Shown here piece by piece: positions 26,401 to 37,000 of a stretch of 40,756 nucleotides of DNA (position 1 is its first letter; every line of letters starts with the position of its first letter). Location: positions 1 to 40,756 of IMG/VR virus record IMGVR_UViG_3300022907_001652. One strand, 5' to 3'. The stretch is from a virus. Under the pieces are notes generated by a model that was not told where the DNA came from, did no database searches, and saw nothing but the letters and a program-made list of their open reading frames with translations. Position numbers and translations under genes: made by a program.

Positions 26401-29400
26401 TTTCTACACTTCTATCAACAATATAACTTTCGCCAGCAAAAGTATTTGTTCCAATAGTTGCATCTGGAGTACCAATTATAATTTGTCTGCCATCTGTGGT
26501 TGTTGATACACTGTAACCATACTGATCAGTAGCCCCAAGACCACTTGCAGTGAAACTATTAACAAAATCCCAATAGGTTTTTGCATTAATAGTAAGTGAA
26601 CCGGTACTTATAGCTGATCCTAATACAATATCTGTCCCTACAACCGAATAATCAAAGAACGGACGCAATAGTTTACCGTCATTGATCACAGTCATTGAAT
26701 ATATGTCACTAGCAGTGAACAATGTACTAAAACTAAAGTTAGTTGTTGAAACTGTTGGATTGTATGTTACACTCTGTGTACGAGTAATAACAATAACATC
26801 ATTTTCATTTGGTATTGAAACAAAATTGACTATTTGTATTCCGGCAGTCTCAGAAACAGTAAAGTCTGAAACCACAGTTTTGGATAGCCCGTTGACAGTA
26901 ACAGTAATCTGTGTTTGAGCAATTGAAACATTTGAATCTAACTGTATAGTTGGCGAAATATTAAATGAAGAAGTTGCTCCATCTCCTGTAAATGTTAAAC
27001 TTTGATCTTGGACATCTACTTTGTTGTAGGCGTAAATCTTGTTATCAGCAGGAGCACTAATGTACATCCAACGTTCGTCAGCACTGATTGCTACACTATA
27101 ACCAAACTTATCAGCATCGTTTGTAAGAGTATTGAAATTTTGGTAAAGCGAATAAGTTTCATTTGTTGTATCTCTTAGAATAGCAGTTGCGTAACCTTTA
27201 TCAGAATCTGATTCAGGTGCACCAACAATTGCCCATTGATTGTTACCTACATCTGAACTAAAGCCAAAACCTGAGAATGACAAAGATGCATCTGGTGTTA
27301 GTATGCTTTGTTGTACATAGGTAGCACCATTGATTGTTGAACCGTCTTCTAACTTGTTGTATGCATAAATTGCACCAACGCCACTTGCATATCCTGTTGC
27401 TCCAACAATTAATCCTTGGTTGTTTAATCCTTGTGCTAAAGAGGTTCCAAATAAATCATTTAATACTGGAACTGTTGCTTGTATTTCGCCTGATGTTCCA
27501 AATGGATTCTGTTTTTGTAATACTGTCCAATTGTCATTGCCGTTATTGTCTACCCACACTTGATTGTTTGTGGTTAAACTGGTGCTAAAACTTAAACTTG
27601 CAATATCACTAGGTTGAGCAACTCTTACGCTTTCAAGTGTAAAAGCTCTACCATCACCATTTGTAATTGTTGTAATATCACCCGGCAAGCTGAGATTCAC
27701 TGTGAGTGTTTTAACTCCAGGAACTGTTTGTACTATGTAAGCACCATCAACATCTGTATTGAAAAATTTGATTATCAATCTTTGTCCAACAATTAAACCA
27801 TGCGGAACATCAAATGTAAAAGTACAAGTTGTGTTTAGATTGTCCACCACTGTGGTAAGCGTAGAATTTACAAGATTTACTCTGTAAATATTCCAGTCGT
27901 AGCTGTTTGCTTTTGCTACCCAAATATTTGTTCCAACAACTATATTGTCAAGATTGTTAATAACATTGGTTAGATCATCGAAGTCAAAAACTTTGATATC
28001 AACATCATCATAGTTTACATAACCTGCACTTGGCAAGCCGACATCTTCAGCAATCCCGTCAACAGTTGGTAAAATATTTGTAGTTGAGATTTTGTAGCTT
28101 TGCTTGTAAATATCAGCAATTAAAACAGTTTGATCAGCAGTTGAAACAGACAATGGTTCAACCACTGCAATAGTACTTGGATTACTTAGAAGTTTACTTT
28201 CATCTAGTTCAAGTTCAAAGTAACTTCTATTAGCATTGGCTCCATAGATTGCTCTTTGAATTGCCCAGTTTTCATAGATATCGTATTCAGCAACTTCTTT
28301 TCCAAGATACGCATTTGTAAATATTTCGGCTGCTCGAATTGTGCCTTTTGTGCCAAGAAAACTAGCATACAAACCAACTTGTGAAATATCATCAAGATTG
28401 AGGTTTTGCATATACTGTCTTGGACGGAATCCAATAAGTCCTAATCCCAAAAGCGTGGAATCTCCTTCTAGATTTGCAGTGTGAATATTATAATTGTCTT
28501 GTAATTCATCTGCTTTTGTTGCTAGGTTAGGAAGTAAACCAGTTTGTATTCTATCGTAGTCACTTTTTATCCAGTTTGAAAATACAAAGGTCTCACTTGG
28601 TGGTAAAAGCGTAGTAGCACTCCAGTAAGCGTTTTTATATTCTACAATCTGTCCTTTGGTGTAAGGAACATTTGGTTCCCATGGTTTGATATTATCTTGA
28701 TTTAGGATAAAACCCTGTGCATCTAATGTGCCATTCCATTCAAATACTGTGTAACCATTTATAAGCAAACGGTTTTGTCTTGCACCAGTAACTGGTTGAT
28801 AAATCAAATCATTAAAAATACTTGTGTTATCGAACACAATTATGTGTTCATATGATGTAAATCTTGCCTGGAGGTAACTGAAAGTATTGTTGTTTAATCC
28901 TACAAGTTTAAGTTCATTTCCTAAGCGTTCAACTGCATAATCTTGCACCAACATTGTTCTAAAATTTTGATTCAATATTACATCATTTACATTTTCACTT
29001 GTTAGACTTTCAACAACAGTAAAATCTTTTTCTAGCTTTAGAACGTTTGCTGCTGGATTTAAATTGATTACACTTCCTACTGTCCAACTTTGTCCAACCC
29101 AATAGATAAACTCCTGAGCCATTTGTGTCCAATTTACAATTACTTCATTCTCAGTAGAATCAAATGTCATTCCTTGACGAGTGAGCAGTTCACCGTAACT
29201 AACCAAGAAATCTACCACTGCACTTGAACTGGTAAACTCATAACCATAAGGAACCTGTACTACCTGATCTGTGAATGTTTCTGGTACTCTAAAAGTGTTA
29301 CCGTTTACAGTAAATGTACTAAAATTTCCAGCAACCGTGCTTCTAAGAATATTGAAGTATGGTTTGTTAGTAGAATAACCAGCCACTGTCCACCCTGTAT

Positions 29401-32400
29401 TGGTTCTTTGCACTATAACACTTGAAAACTGTATTTCACTAAGACTTGGATTTTTGTACAAAAATAGTTGGTAACTTTCATCAGGTAATAGCAAACTACT
29501 GTTTAGACTATTTGGTGAGGATTTCTCAGAAAATATTTTCAAGTAGCTCTTGTCGCTGAAGGCAGCCATTCTATAACACAAACGTATATCAAGATTTTCT
29601 AACTTTGTTTTTACTAGAGTTGTACTATCAACTCCTGTCAATCTATTATAATCAACTACAAAATTTATAAAACTGTGTTTTGCAGTTCCATTGCCATAAA
29701 CTTCAACAGTCGAAGCGTCTATGCGATATCTATCATTGTAAAGATATTGATTGAAATCAGTGTTGTATTTGTATAAGTCCACATCAGCATATAAACTAAA
29801 ATACTTTGCTGGCATGGTTAAAGCCAGCAATCTCTGTATTGCAAAAGGATAATAGCTGCTTCTTCTCCAAGCAGTTTGCGTAGGACCATAATCGCCAGCT
29901 ACCCATGATTTTTTAAAACTATTAACATCGTAGCTTCCAACAATGCTTTGCATTGGATCAACTAGATTACCTTGAGAATCAGTTGGTAAACAATCTAATA
30001 ACTGCGGACGAACAAATTGTGTTTTTATTACATCACCAGTTGGATAGGTGATTTTGCCGTCTGCCATGTCTTGCCATAAAACAGTGTTTCCACTGGTATA
30101 CGGAGCAGGACCATAGCGTGTTTCCCACCATGTTGGCTTTTCACTTAAACCAACCATTTCCCATGGTCGTGTGTCAGGACTATCTGTATCGTAGAGATTA
30201 AAATAGATTCCACGCCAAAAGCCAATCAATGGTTTACCGTCAAGTCTGTTGGCACTTTGACTATAGTTCCAGGTAAAACCGTTATCTGCATCATAGGTTT
30301 GTACTTTGTATGGAACTCTGTTGGCACCAGCCCAGGTTAGAAAACTTACATTCAGTATATTATTGATCTCAGTTAATGTATAATCAGTGGTTCTAAACTG
30401 TCCTGGAATAACATCAAATGACTGAATTGCAGGATTGTATTTTTCTTCAGCAGTAAGTTTGATATTGTTATAGCATCTTTTTTCAAATTCTAAAAGTACA
30501 CTGTTTCTGTAATCACCTTCAGGAAAAGCAACAGTGATACTACCATCATGTCCTTGAATTACATTTGTAGGAGTGACGTAGGTATTATCTAAAAACTCTT
30601 TTGGCATGTATACCTGATATAAACCTAGCATACTAGGAGTTGCAGGTATGTAACTTCCATAGGTTGCTTTGTACTCACGTATGATTATCTTATCACCGAT
30701 CGATAGTGTTATGGAACTATCGATAGTAATTCTTGGACCATCTGTAGCAACAGTATATTCATGACCGTCACCTATTAATTGTGTCTCAACTCCTGTTGTA
30801 ACAGGAATATAATAAACCAACAAACCTTGATAATTTGCCGTAGTAAAGTTATAATTGTATAGTGTGTCAAAAACATTAGTTGTGATTGGTGTTATAGTAT
30901 ATGTTGTAGTTTCTAAAACTGTTCCGCTTGGGATTGCATCAGTCCAATAAAATGGAGAAGAGGATGTTTTTCCTGCATTAATTGCAAGCAACGTTTCATC
31001 TAAAATTTGAGCCGCAGTTTTGTTTTCCCAATCATTGTTGGCAACATAATCAAGAATTTTATTTTTTGTTTTATTATACTCTGAGGAGTTAAATTCAAGA
31101 GCTCTAAAATAATCAACACTTCTTTCATTGATAAAAGGAGTAGTAAGTGTTAAAGGTGCACTTTGTTGTAATATTAAATCACCGTACGGCACCACATTGC
31201 CAAGATCTCGAACATTGTTTGCTCCGTGTATTTTTCCTGCAAAGTTTTCTAAATTTTGACATATGGTTTCATAGTGTGTTCTTAGAGTTCCTAATGTAAA
31301 ACTATTGCTGTTTTCATTAAGTGCATTGGATTCTAGATTGTCTGGAATGGTATAAAATGCTACACTACTTGCACTATTGCTTAAAACTTGTGCTTCAATT
31401 ATGCTTCCAATCGGAGGAACAGTTGCTGGCTGACCAACTACATTTGCATTGAAAGTAATTTCAGTTACACCAGCACTATTTGTTGTATAGGAATAGGTGC
31501 TAGAGAGCACAAACTGTCCTTCAACATATAATTTTACTGGTATTTGACTTAGATCATCAATTACTTCTATATCTAGTACCAATGGACCACCATCAAAATC
31601 AAAACTAAAACTTTGACGTTGAACAGTGGTTGTAAAACTTGTTTGCCACCCAAGAAATTTAGTAAAACTATCAATTGTATTGTACTGTCTAATAGTACCT
31701 TTGCTTATATTTTCAGTAATGCTGGTTGTTCCAGAAACATAGACAAAAGTATCTGCGTAGAGATTGTTGTCAAATACAATATCTCCTACATTGTTGATAG
31801 TAAGATACTTTAGAGGTTGTTCAATTATACTATCTGTTGCTCCTGTTCCAATTGCATAACTAAAAAGTTTTGTTCCAACAAACGTAGATGAAGGATACAC
31901 ATTGGTATCACTGAAGCTGTATCCACTTGCATCAAATACGTCAAATAATGGTGCTTGGTTTGTACTGGTCTTTTGTTGAGCAGATACCCAAGTTGTTCCA
32001 TTATACCAATATGATTTGCCTTGAAGAGTTACACCAGAGCGTATAACCACTGTGGTATTTGTTGCAATGTCTGGTTCAGTTAAACTTGCTGGTTGTAAGT
32101 CAATCACTGGACCTGCACCCACATCAACAAATGCAACTGTATAAATTTTATTTCTTACTTCTGGGTCAAGATCTGCATTAAAGATAATTCTTGAACCCTC
32201 TATTAGAGTATATCCGTCAACTATATAACCAGCAGTACCATTGATGTTGCTGAAAGCATCAGTCTCAGTCAAGTCTATAATATCAACTGGCAGTGTAGCC
32301 AATGTACCAAAATTAAAAAGTTTTAAACTTTTTCTAAATTCAATAATTGGACGTTTTGCTCTTGCGTTGTTATCAAGTGTTAATACTGTATTGTTATACT

Positions 32401-34036
32401 GGGCAGTCGCAGTTAAAACATCAATATGAAACCATCTATTTGATCTACTCCATGCATTGATATCAATACTGGCTCTGTTAATAGTCATGTAATCTTGTTC
32501 AAGAGGAGCATCAGCAGTTGCATCAAAACCGCCTTCGTCGAACGAAGTGCTATCAAATGGTACTGTAGCTGATTTGGTGTAGGTTTCAGGAGTAACTAAA
32601 TCAGTAACTTTTACAAATTCAATTGCAGTACCAACACCTTCTATATAGTATTCTACGTTTGCATAACTTGCAGGAACAACATTTCCAATAAAGTTTACTT
32701 TTAGACCATTTGTAAAAACCACACCATTAGGTGATGTATAATTAGGTTTTCCAAGTATGTCTGCAATATTCAAATCAGAAGCATTTATTTGATCAACCAC
32801 TCTGATCACACCAAAATTGGTTTCATCACTTCCATCCTGATAATAGAGTATATCAAGATTAGCGGTAATCAATGGTTGACGTGCAAATATACCTTCAGCG
32901 GTTTTGTACATCGTACTGCCAGAATACTCTGTACCGTATTCTATTCTTGTTTTGCTAAGATTTGCAATGCTTTGAACCTTTGTAAGTTCCATAAACGGAC
33001 GAAGAGGATCATCATAGTTGTAATTTATACGCCATTGTACATACCGCTCGGCGTCAGTAGCAATAGCTCCAGAATCACTAAATGCAGTGGTATCAAACCC
33101 TTCACTAGAAAATGGTTCTTCGTCTTCCCATCCTTGATCTGTGGTTGTATTAAAAATCAAGGTACGATCTTGTAAATCAGTTATACCATCAATACCCCCG
33201 TGCTCTTCTAAGAACACATCAACATATCTATTGTTAATTTGATTAAACTGAAGTGTATCTTCAACTAGGTCAGTAGAACCTATGTCAGCAAGATTAAAGA
33301 AAAAATTCTGTGCAGTCTTGGCTGGAACATTAAAAGTTACTGTACCAACATCATCTCCATTGTTAAGCACACCAAGCACTTCACGTGAACTTTGATTGGT
33401 CTGTTGTGGTAACACTCCACTGGTTCCCGGAACGCTCTGTATCCAAAAATTACGTCCACTTGCATTTACATCAAAGGTATAGTTTCCTTCTCTTACAAGA
33501 GTGATTGTAGGAAGAGTGCCACTAACACCACTAAATTTATATCCACCATCTGAATAGGTTACATCATAGTTGTCAGAAGTTGGAATAGTACTTGCAAAAA
33601 CATCTACACTATTTGGACCTGCTGGTATCCAATAGTATTGTCCAAAATTTATAAACTTATCGTAATCAATCATTGGATCAAAACTATAATGCTCACTATC
33701 AAACAATCTATCGTGTCGAATTGTGTTTGCACCTTGCATGTTTAAACTGTCAATAATACCAGGATAGGTAATTGCATTTTCCACAGTGCTGGTATCAGGT
33801 TTAAGTTGTACTATACCTGGTTCTAATTGATAATCAGTACGGGTTTGAGATGGCTCAAGAACATAGTTGTCACTCGCTGTCACACCAGGGCCAATTTTAC
33901 GTCCTATATAACCTTCAGTTGGTTTAAGTTTAGGGTTTTGTGTAAGTTGGTCAAGAGTACTTCTTAGAAGTTGCTTGTTTGCTGGGGTTTGAAAGATTTC
34001 AGGTAGGAAATCTTCTGAGCGAATTCGCTTTGCCAT
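20498..34036 (-). CDS. Giant virion structural protein, 4512 residues
   Basis: One uninterrupted 13.5 kb frame, about a third of the window. The N-terminus (MAKRIRSEDFLPEIFQTPANK) and following GQYYWIPAGPN region look like a marine-phage baseplate/fibre protein. A recurring module of the form V-VNG----DYTV-----V-F---P--GD-I-I occurs many times across the protein. Around residues 2200-2900 are FG-GAP-like blades (DKFGYSVAIS, DQYGYSVSTT, YGHFGTSINIS, DRFGSSVNY with following VGAP or IGTP), likely a beta-propeller. Near 3570-3610 are paired GSGYT repeats, and the C-terminus has RITYRSRNTGNNSVSGLRRGT. It directly follows gp6, so it could serve as a wedge periphery or long adsorption fibre. Exact role unknown. 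Confidence 0.88.
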   Translation of the reverse strand: MAKRIRSEDFLPEIFQTPANKQLLRSTLDQLTQNPKLKPTEGYIGRKIGPGVTASDNYVLEPSQTRTDYQLEPGIVQLKPDTSTVENAITYPGIIDSLNMQGANTIRHDRLFDSEHYSFDPMIDYDKFINFGQYYWIPAGPNSVDVFASTIPTSDNYDVTYSDGGYKFSGVSGTLPTITLVREGNYTFDVNASGRNFWIQSVPGTSGVLPQQTNQSSREVLGVLNNGDDVGTVTFNVPAKTAQNFFFNLADIGSTDLVEDTLQFNQINNRYVDVFLEEHGGIDGITDLQDRTLIFNTTTDQGWEDEEPFSSEGFDTTAFSDSGAIATDAERYVQWRINYNYDDPLRPFMELTKVQSIANLSKTRIEYGTEYSGSTMYKTAEGIFARQPLITANLDILYYQDGSDETNFGVIRVVDQINASDLNIADILGKPNYTSPNGVVFTNGLKVNFIGNVVPASYANVEYYIEGVGTAIEFVKVTDLVTPETYTKSATVPFDSTSFDEGGFDATADAPLEQDYMTINRASIDINAWSRSNRWFHIDVLTATAQYNNTVLTLDNNARAKRPIIEFRKSLKLFNFGTLATLPVDIIDLTETDAFSNINGTAGYIVDGYTLIEGSRIIFNADLDPEVRNKIYTVAFVDVGAGPVIDLQPASLTEPDIATNTTVVIRSGVTLQGKSYWYNGTTWVSAQQKTSTNQAPLFDVFDASGYSFSDTNVYPSSTFVGTKLFSYAIGTGATDSIIEQPLKYLTINNVGDIVFDNNLYADTFVYVSGTTSITENISKGTIRQYNTIDSFTKFLGWQTSFTTTVQRQSFSFDFDGGPLVLDIEVIDDLSQIPVKLYVEGQFVLSSTYSYTTNSAGVTEITFNANVVGQPATVPPIGSIIEAQVLSNSASSVAFYTIPDNLESNALNENSNSFTLGTLRTHYETICQNLENFAGKIHGANNVRDLGNVVPYGDLILQQSAPLTLTTPFINERSVDYFRALEFNSSEYNKTKNKILDYVANNDWENKTAAQILDETLLAINAGKTSSSPFYWTDAIPSGTVLETTTYTITPITTNVFDTLYNYNFTTANYQGLLVYYIPVTTGVETQLIGDGHEYTVATDGPRITIDSSITLSIGDKIIIREYKATYGSYIPATPSMLGLYQVYMPKEFLDNTYVTPTNVIQGHDGSITVAFPEGDYRNSVLLEFEKRCYNNIKLTAEEKYNPAIQSFDVIPGQFRTTDYTLTEINNILNVSFLTWAGANRVPYKVQTYDADNGFTWNYSQSANRLDGKPLIGFWRGIYFNLYDTDSPDTRPWEMVGLSEKPTWWETRYGPAPYTSGNTVLWQDMADGKITYPTGDVIKTQFVRPQLLDCLPTDSQGNLVDPMQSIVGSYDVNSFKKSWVAGDYGPTQTAWRRSSYYPFAIQRLLALTMPAKYFSLYADVDLYKYNTDFNQYLYNDRYRIDASTVEVYGNGTAKHSFINFVVDYNRLTGVDSTTLVKTKLENLDIRLCYRMAAFSDKSYLKIFSEKSSPNSLNSSLLLPDESYQLFLYKNPSLSEIQFSSVIVQRTNTGWTVAGYSTNKPYFNILRSTVAGNFSTFTVNGNTFRVPETFTDQVVQVPYGYEFTSSSAVVDFLVSYGELLTRQGMTFDSTENEVIVNWTQMAQEFIYWVGQSWTVGSVINLNPAANVLKLEKDFTVVESLTSENVNDVILNQNFRTMLVQDYAVERLGNELKLVGLNNNTFSYLQARFTSYEHIIVFDNTSIFNDLIYQPVTGARQNRLLINGYTVFEWNGTLDAQGFILNQDNIKPWEPNVPYTKGQIVEYKNAYWSATTLLPPSETFVFSNWIKSDYDRIQTGLLPNLATKADELQDNYNIHTANLEGDSTLLGLGLIGFRPRQYMQNLNLDDISQVGLYASFLGTKGTIRAAEIFTNAYLGKEVAEYDIYENWAIQRAIYGANANRSYFELELDESKLLSNPSTIAVVEPLSVSTADQTVLIADIYKQSYKISTTNILPTVDGIAEDVGLPSAGYVNYDDVDIKVFDFDDLTNVINNLDNIVVGTNIWVAKANSYDWNIYRVNLVNSTLTTVVDNLNTTCTFTFDVPHGLIVGQRLIIKFFNTDVDGAYIVQTVPGVKTLTVNLSLPGDITTITNGDGRAFTLESVRVAQPSDIASLSFSTSLTTNNQVWVDNNGNDNWTVLQKQNPFGTSGEIQATVPVLNDLFGTSLAQGLNNQGLIVGATGYASGVGAIYAYNKLEDGSTINGATYVQQSILTPDASLSFSGFGFSSDVGNNQWAIVGAPESDSDKGYATAILRDTTNETYSLYQNFNTLTNDADKFGYSVAISADERWMYISAPADNKIYAYNKVDVQDQSLTFTGDGATSSFNISPTIQLDSNVSIAQTQITVTVNGLSKTVVSDFTVSETAGIQIVNFVSIPNENDVIVITRTQSVTYNPTVSTTNFSFSTLFTASDIYSMTVINDGKLLRPFFDYSVVGTDIVLGSAISTGSLTINAKTYWDFVNSFTASGLGATDQYGYSVSTTTDGRQIIIGTPDATIGTNTFAGESYIVDRSVERFQVTNAATVSYTTSIVPTAPVTVKLNGTFLIPTGNANNPQFSVAGSVITIGTTLNPVTLQVGDIIEIETNTFSTLQSFNSALNGENYYFGRAVDMCSTNCSAYISMPHDSAVAVEQGSVERWINQSRLFGTITGTVSNPVLSAADSIRINNYYVTLTGTTVASLVTDITNADIPNISAASVDGALQITLIDIEAAEQFIKLEVAPGTGTAFSDLGLKPWVYAQTIIPPVVQAYGHFGTSINISDDALTLVVGAPGATAFLPTTFDTSTTIFDAGSTNLADPLPESGVAYTYDYLNSASPSTTNPGKFVYGQQIYDTSITSLDRFGSSVNYVDGVLLVGAPNDDLGDSTGDYGRVIELLNADNELSWKARYTETPVVNSALLNSVFTYNKISNSITSYLDFIDPLQGKILGAARANIDYTGGVDPASYNTGTVNNFGSMWREEHLGEIWWDLSTVRFIDYHQDDIQFKARRWGQLFDGSSVDIYQWTENTVPPASYTGPGTVYTTSSYTTITYLDSAGTFVTKYFYWVKGLTAISPNKTLSSTGIEQYIVNPRASGIAYAAAIATNEITLYNCRNLISSTDTILHVEFDKIANDDNVHSEYDIVTDGDENSFLGGQLYRKMLDSFCGADTVGNLVPDPTLSIADRYGVSFRPRQSMFIDRFLALKNYMTRANAIMKLYTISESKSFTLLNSDEPEPTAASGLWDKRVLTYAELTYQDLAQVAIGYRYLVASDVNNEGLWSIYTVQADRTLLLTRVQSYKTNLYWSYVDWFGLNADGSFYSSANAPAYEVQVYSELLALSNVQNGEWATVTANSNGKTEVYQYSTTSGEWTRVYLEDGTIAIDSTIWDYTIENPIAGEEPITETRQILQALNTQIFVSDLLLRRNELLILTFEFIMSEQAAPNWLFKTSLIDVNHKIRDLIEYPIFRRDNQDFVEDYIKEVKPYHVQIREFNLRYEGEDTYNGSVTDFDLPAYYDSALQQFVSPILDDSENPQSLSAVPSTSALWTTFPWSQWYQNYLLIVTGATVVTGGSGYTVAPQVIVTGDATTQATMTATVNTAGVVTAINVITPGSGYTTTPTITISGGNGTGATAITVLAPQQVRDFTTTIAYNRITYSSTVIDWTANTAFTTGQLVRYPVPTVGVVNVAEPKVYSVNTNFTSTDEFDPDNYTVVDPNTLDAADRTIGLYNPGPNEPGRELAQVMTGIDYPGVQVDAPDFDQNSGFDIGNYDINPFDNISFGASGSATYDEGILDVIYESSFSDTYLGTRATDINVEGGGFIDTYSSHAPEELVPGSEFDTLDLKVFTRPGSDWSNNGHGFEIKSRSGTFTATGVTISFLNLIQHPISVNVINLSTRQVLPPSATSINWVAKTVSVSATANASAGDTIRVEVYGLGGGSQLYKESFVGSLITNSRQIIPVAFTEINQMVVFINGIENTDYTFAASGSFATEVTFGSQPTDTQWVTIVALGATTPIQYSWSTEVNDYFNYDGSSTQYPLSASLQGTNVANMVVDRDGFRLRPPEGIEYTGDGSSLGPYYLSTTAKTNQALISTADLLVYVDNVKQNVSVNWTLSTWDGSSDRYIEFNSQSLPPAGSRIEIYTTTESDYTIVNTSDINLRVSAAFDALFDVTTYNDTSQQNIMTKVYVGPTTEGVTTGVAYDEDAYDASTFDETIGSTIETNNFALGRLVTEPQRMLVTLNGQYLQPSIDFTVSTGSDNLSTLSLNLSILNAADVLAVTMFTNSVVPNSLNFRIFQDMLGNQKLLRFNSTNTTELSQSVAITDDIIFVNDVTKLSEPNLTQGIFGQLIVGGERITYRSRNTGNNSVSGLRRGTAGTGVYQHSIGATVSDVGAGQQLPSRYQEVTTTDKTNVGDGSTKVFETSIVIPTLIDSTEITDAITVTVGGTLLVPETDYTVTEVNPTSTEVTLVTAPASGVEVYFSQVTANVMYAQGTNTASNGVALQDQTTPAALFLKD
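25400..27450 (-). other. FG-GAP-like beta-propeller region within the giant protein
   Basis: At least five blades with (F/Y)G-S(V/I) followed some 15 residues later by (V/I)GAP, (I)GTP, ISAP or ISMP are seen. These are integrin-type FG-GAP signatures, which typically bind calcium and ligands. Borders are approximate. Confidence 0.6.
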
Positions 34037-34039
34037 ATT

Positions 34040-37000
34040 TTAAACTACTCCACTATTTGGTGCAGTTCGAAGTTGACTGCTGGTCAATGCATCGATTACT
34101 TCAACATCATTCACTGTTGCGGCATTTACAAAAATTTCATTTGCTTGGGATCTTATTTCGTATAGATCTCCAAAAGATTTCAAAGGATTAGTTGGTACAA
34201 GAACAACTGTACTGATAATTGAACCTAGTTGATCATGCAAATAAGCACTCAATTCAGAAAAGAAAAATGTATCACCAAAATCCCAATTTTCAATTGTAAA
34301 ATACTGATTGACGGCGTTTATTACCTGACTTTTAATTTCACTAACGCTAACTGTACTTGTAGAATTCTTTACACATTTTATTGTTGCTCTAAGTTCAACT
34401 GGTGCCTTTATTCCAAATAATGGTTTGAATGTAACACTATTTAAAATAACATTATCACTAATCATTTTGTATTGATCAAGTGTATTGTATGAAGTACTTA
34501 ATTCGTCAATGGTTGGTTGTGCTGGCTCTGGTACTGAACCAGTGGTGTCTCTAATGTAATTTTGATAGGCATTGTAATATGATTGAGTCAAAAGAAAAAT
34601 GTCAATAATGTTGGTTGTACCAGGATCGATACGTCGGCTTAGTGGTGCATTGTGTCGATACTGAAAATACAGATCTTGTCTACCAACAAAGGTTTGATAT
34701 CCACTGACTTCATCAATTGTTCTTACACCATCATATGCTACAGTAAGTTTATAAAATTTTTCATCTGTATATGCATAAAAAACTTGTCCGTTTGGATATT
34801 CACTTTTTACTAATTCAATTGCATCTTCAGTTGCTAAAGAACCAATTATAACACCACTTGCTAATGGCGTATATCTTTCAAGATTGTCAAAATCAATAGT
34901 TTGTTGCAAATATATTCTTTTTGTATTAGGATTTGTATCAGGAGCAACCAGTGTTTCAAAATAATCTGGATTGTCAGGAATTCCGTCGTTGTCTGAATCT
35001 CTATAACTGATTCTTACTCTAAAATCATCGATGAAACCGTCTGCTTCAACAGGTTGTCCAATAATGTCTAGTATTTCATCGCTGTTAAGTGTCGAACTGG
35101 AATCAGGTTGATTGTTTGTTTTTAATACATTAATAAAATCATTGATTACCTTGCCTGTTTTTGGATCGTAGACTTTTTGTGTACCATCATAGAAAAATCT
35201 TGTTTCTAATACACTTGCCCAAAAACGGTCTAAGCTTCTTGAACTTACAGTGTAAGTCACACCATCAGTTTGGAAATCTACAAGCCAGCTATTGTCTAAA
35301 CCTGTGCCCGAAGTATCCTGTGCATTTGCTAAACTAAAAGTAGTGCTACTGTTGAGATTTGTTGAAGTTATCACATACCATGTCTGTGTGAGGTTATCGT
35401 AGCCTAAACCAAAATTTCTGTACAGTTCGATGTTTTCTCTCATGGTTGTTTCGATTGCAGTAGGCAAATCAGTAATAAAATTCACAATAACCTGTGTTGG
35501 TACTGCATTTGTCGGAATAAAATTGTTGAGAGTAACTGGACCAGTGCCATCAGCGTTGTTTCCGACACCAAAATTTGTTCCGTCCAGTTCAAGAGCGGTA
35601 ACAGTGGCCCATAACACCATCTTATCTCCAGGTAGTGTTGGAGATCCAACTGCCAGTCTGTTTGTTGAAGTAAAATACTGTCCTGCAGGGGGTACAAATT
35701 TGATTAATCCACCTTGTGCAATATATTTTTTATTGTCACTTGCTTGAGGACCAACTGGTGCTGGTGCTCCACTTGACACAAATTTAAAATAACCAGTGGT
35801 TTCGTTATTGCTTGTAGTACTTTGATTCCATTCTAAATTTAATGTTGTTAAACTTGGACGATTGAAATTCTCATAATAGAATTCTTGCATGCCTCTACTA
35901 GCAAGCACAGGTTCAACTTGATTAACAATAACATTTGTGATGTCATTTTGATCAGCAAAGGTAAATGTAAAACTAGGGACTTCTGTGTTTTCATATATCA
36001 TACCATCTGAAGCAAAAACATTTGTACTTGAATACTTTCCAGTGATATCAACTAGATCCAAGTATCTACTAGTACCAATTGAGCTTCTGTTGACAGCCTT
36101 AGACTTGATTATAGTTGAATAAAGAGTATATGGAAAATTGTTGTAGTCTTCTCCATTGACCATTCTATCTTGAGTGTAGTATCTTGCCGGAGCTCTTTGT
36201 TTGATATCGTTAATATTTTCTCTGCTGGCGGCATTGCTCACTGGTACAGTTAACGCACAGGTAAAGGTAAGCGTTTCGTTTCTGCCTGTTTTGCTTACAT
36301 AACCTATGTTAAAAGTTACATTTTGCATTTCGTCAGGATTGATAATATAGTTTAGGCCATTTGAACTTCTCACATAAGTTCTAAAGGTTCCAACTGGTAT
36401 ACTGCTAAACACACCATCGCCAAAGTTTAGGTTTATTTGATCGTTTGTTCGCGATGTTATACTAAAATATCTACGTTGCTCAGGAGTAAGTTCTTCAACT
36501 GCTCCAGTGTAAATGTTTTCAACCTTTTCCCATTCTGCAATTATTGAATTTTGTGCATTTAGTTGATATAACCAAACATCTTCGTTGTTGATGCCTTCTA
36601 TGTTAACATTTACAATTCTGTTACTGATTCTTTCTCCAAGATTGAATTGTTGATCCTGAAGTGATCCTTGCTTGAAATAAAAAAAGTAACCGGTGTTTGC
36701 ACTTGCATAGCCTTGTTTGTCATTTCTATACAACAAATTTAGTGGACCACTTGGTGCAGGAGCAGGTTCATATAGATAGGTCTGATTTAACGATGTAGCA
36801 TTGACTGCTTCAAATGTCATGTTAGTACCATTCACAGTCTGACTGAATGGAACAACAGGCAAGAAACCTGCAATCAAGTTAAGTGTATATTCTTCTGTAT
36901 CAATACCTAATAGTGTTTGGCTGTTTCCTGGTTTTCCAAAACGTTGGCTTCCGCTAAGAGCTGCATTCACAACAACTGTAAATTGCTCTAGCCAATTTGG

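Noticed and set aside
28204-28434. Minus-strand 76-codon frame inside the giant gene, and a similar one at 35482-35697 inside the gp6-like gene
   Set aside because: Out-of-frame readings of strongly supported structural genes with no family resemblance or ribosome-binding site.
32310-32335. AT-rich palindrome (AAAAAGTTTTAAACTTTTT)
   Set aside because: It sits in the coding sequence of the giant protein (Lys-Ser-Leu-Lys-Leu-Phe) in AT-rich DNA; no sign of a terminator or operator role.
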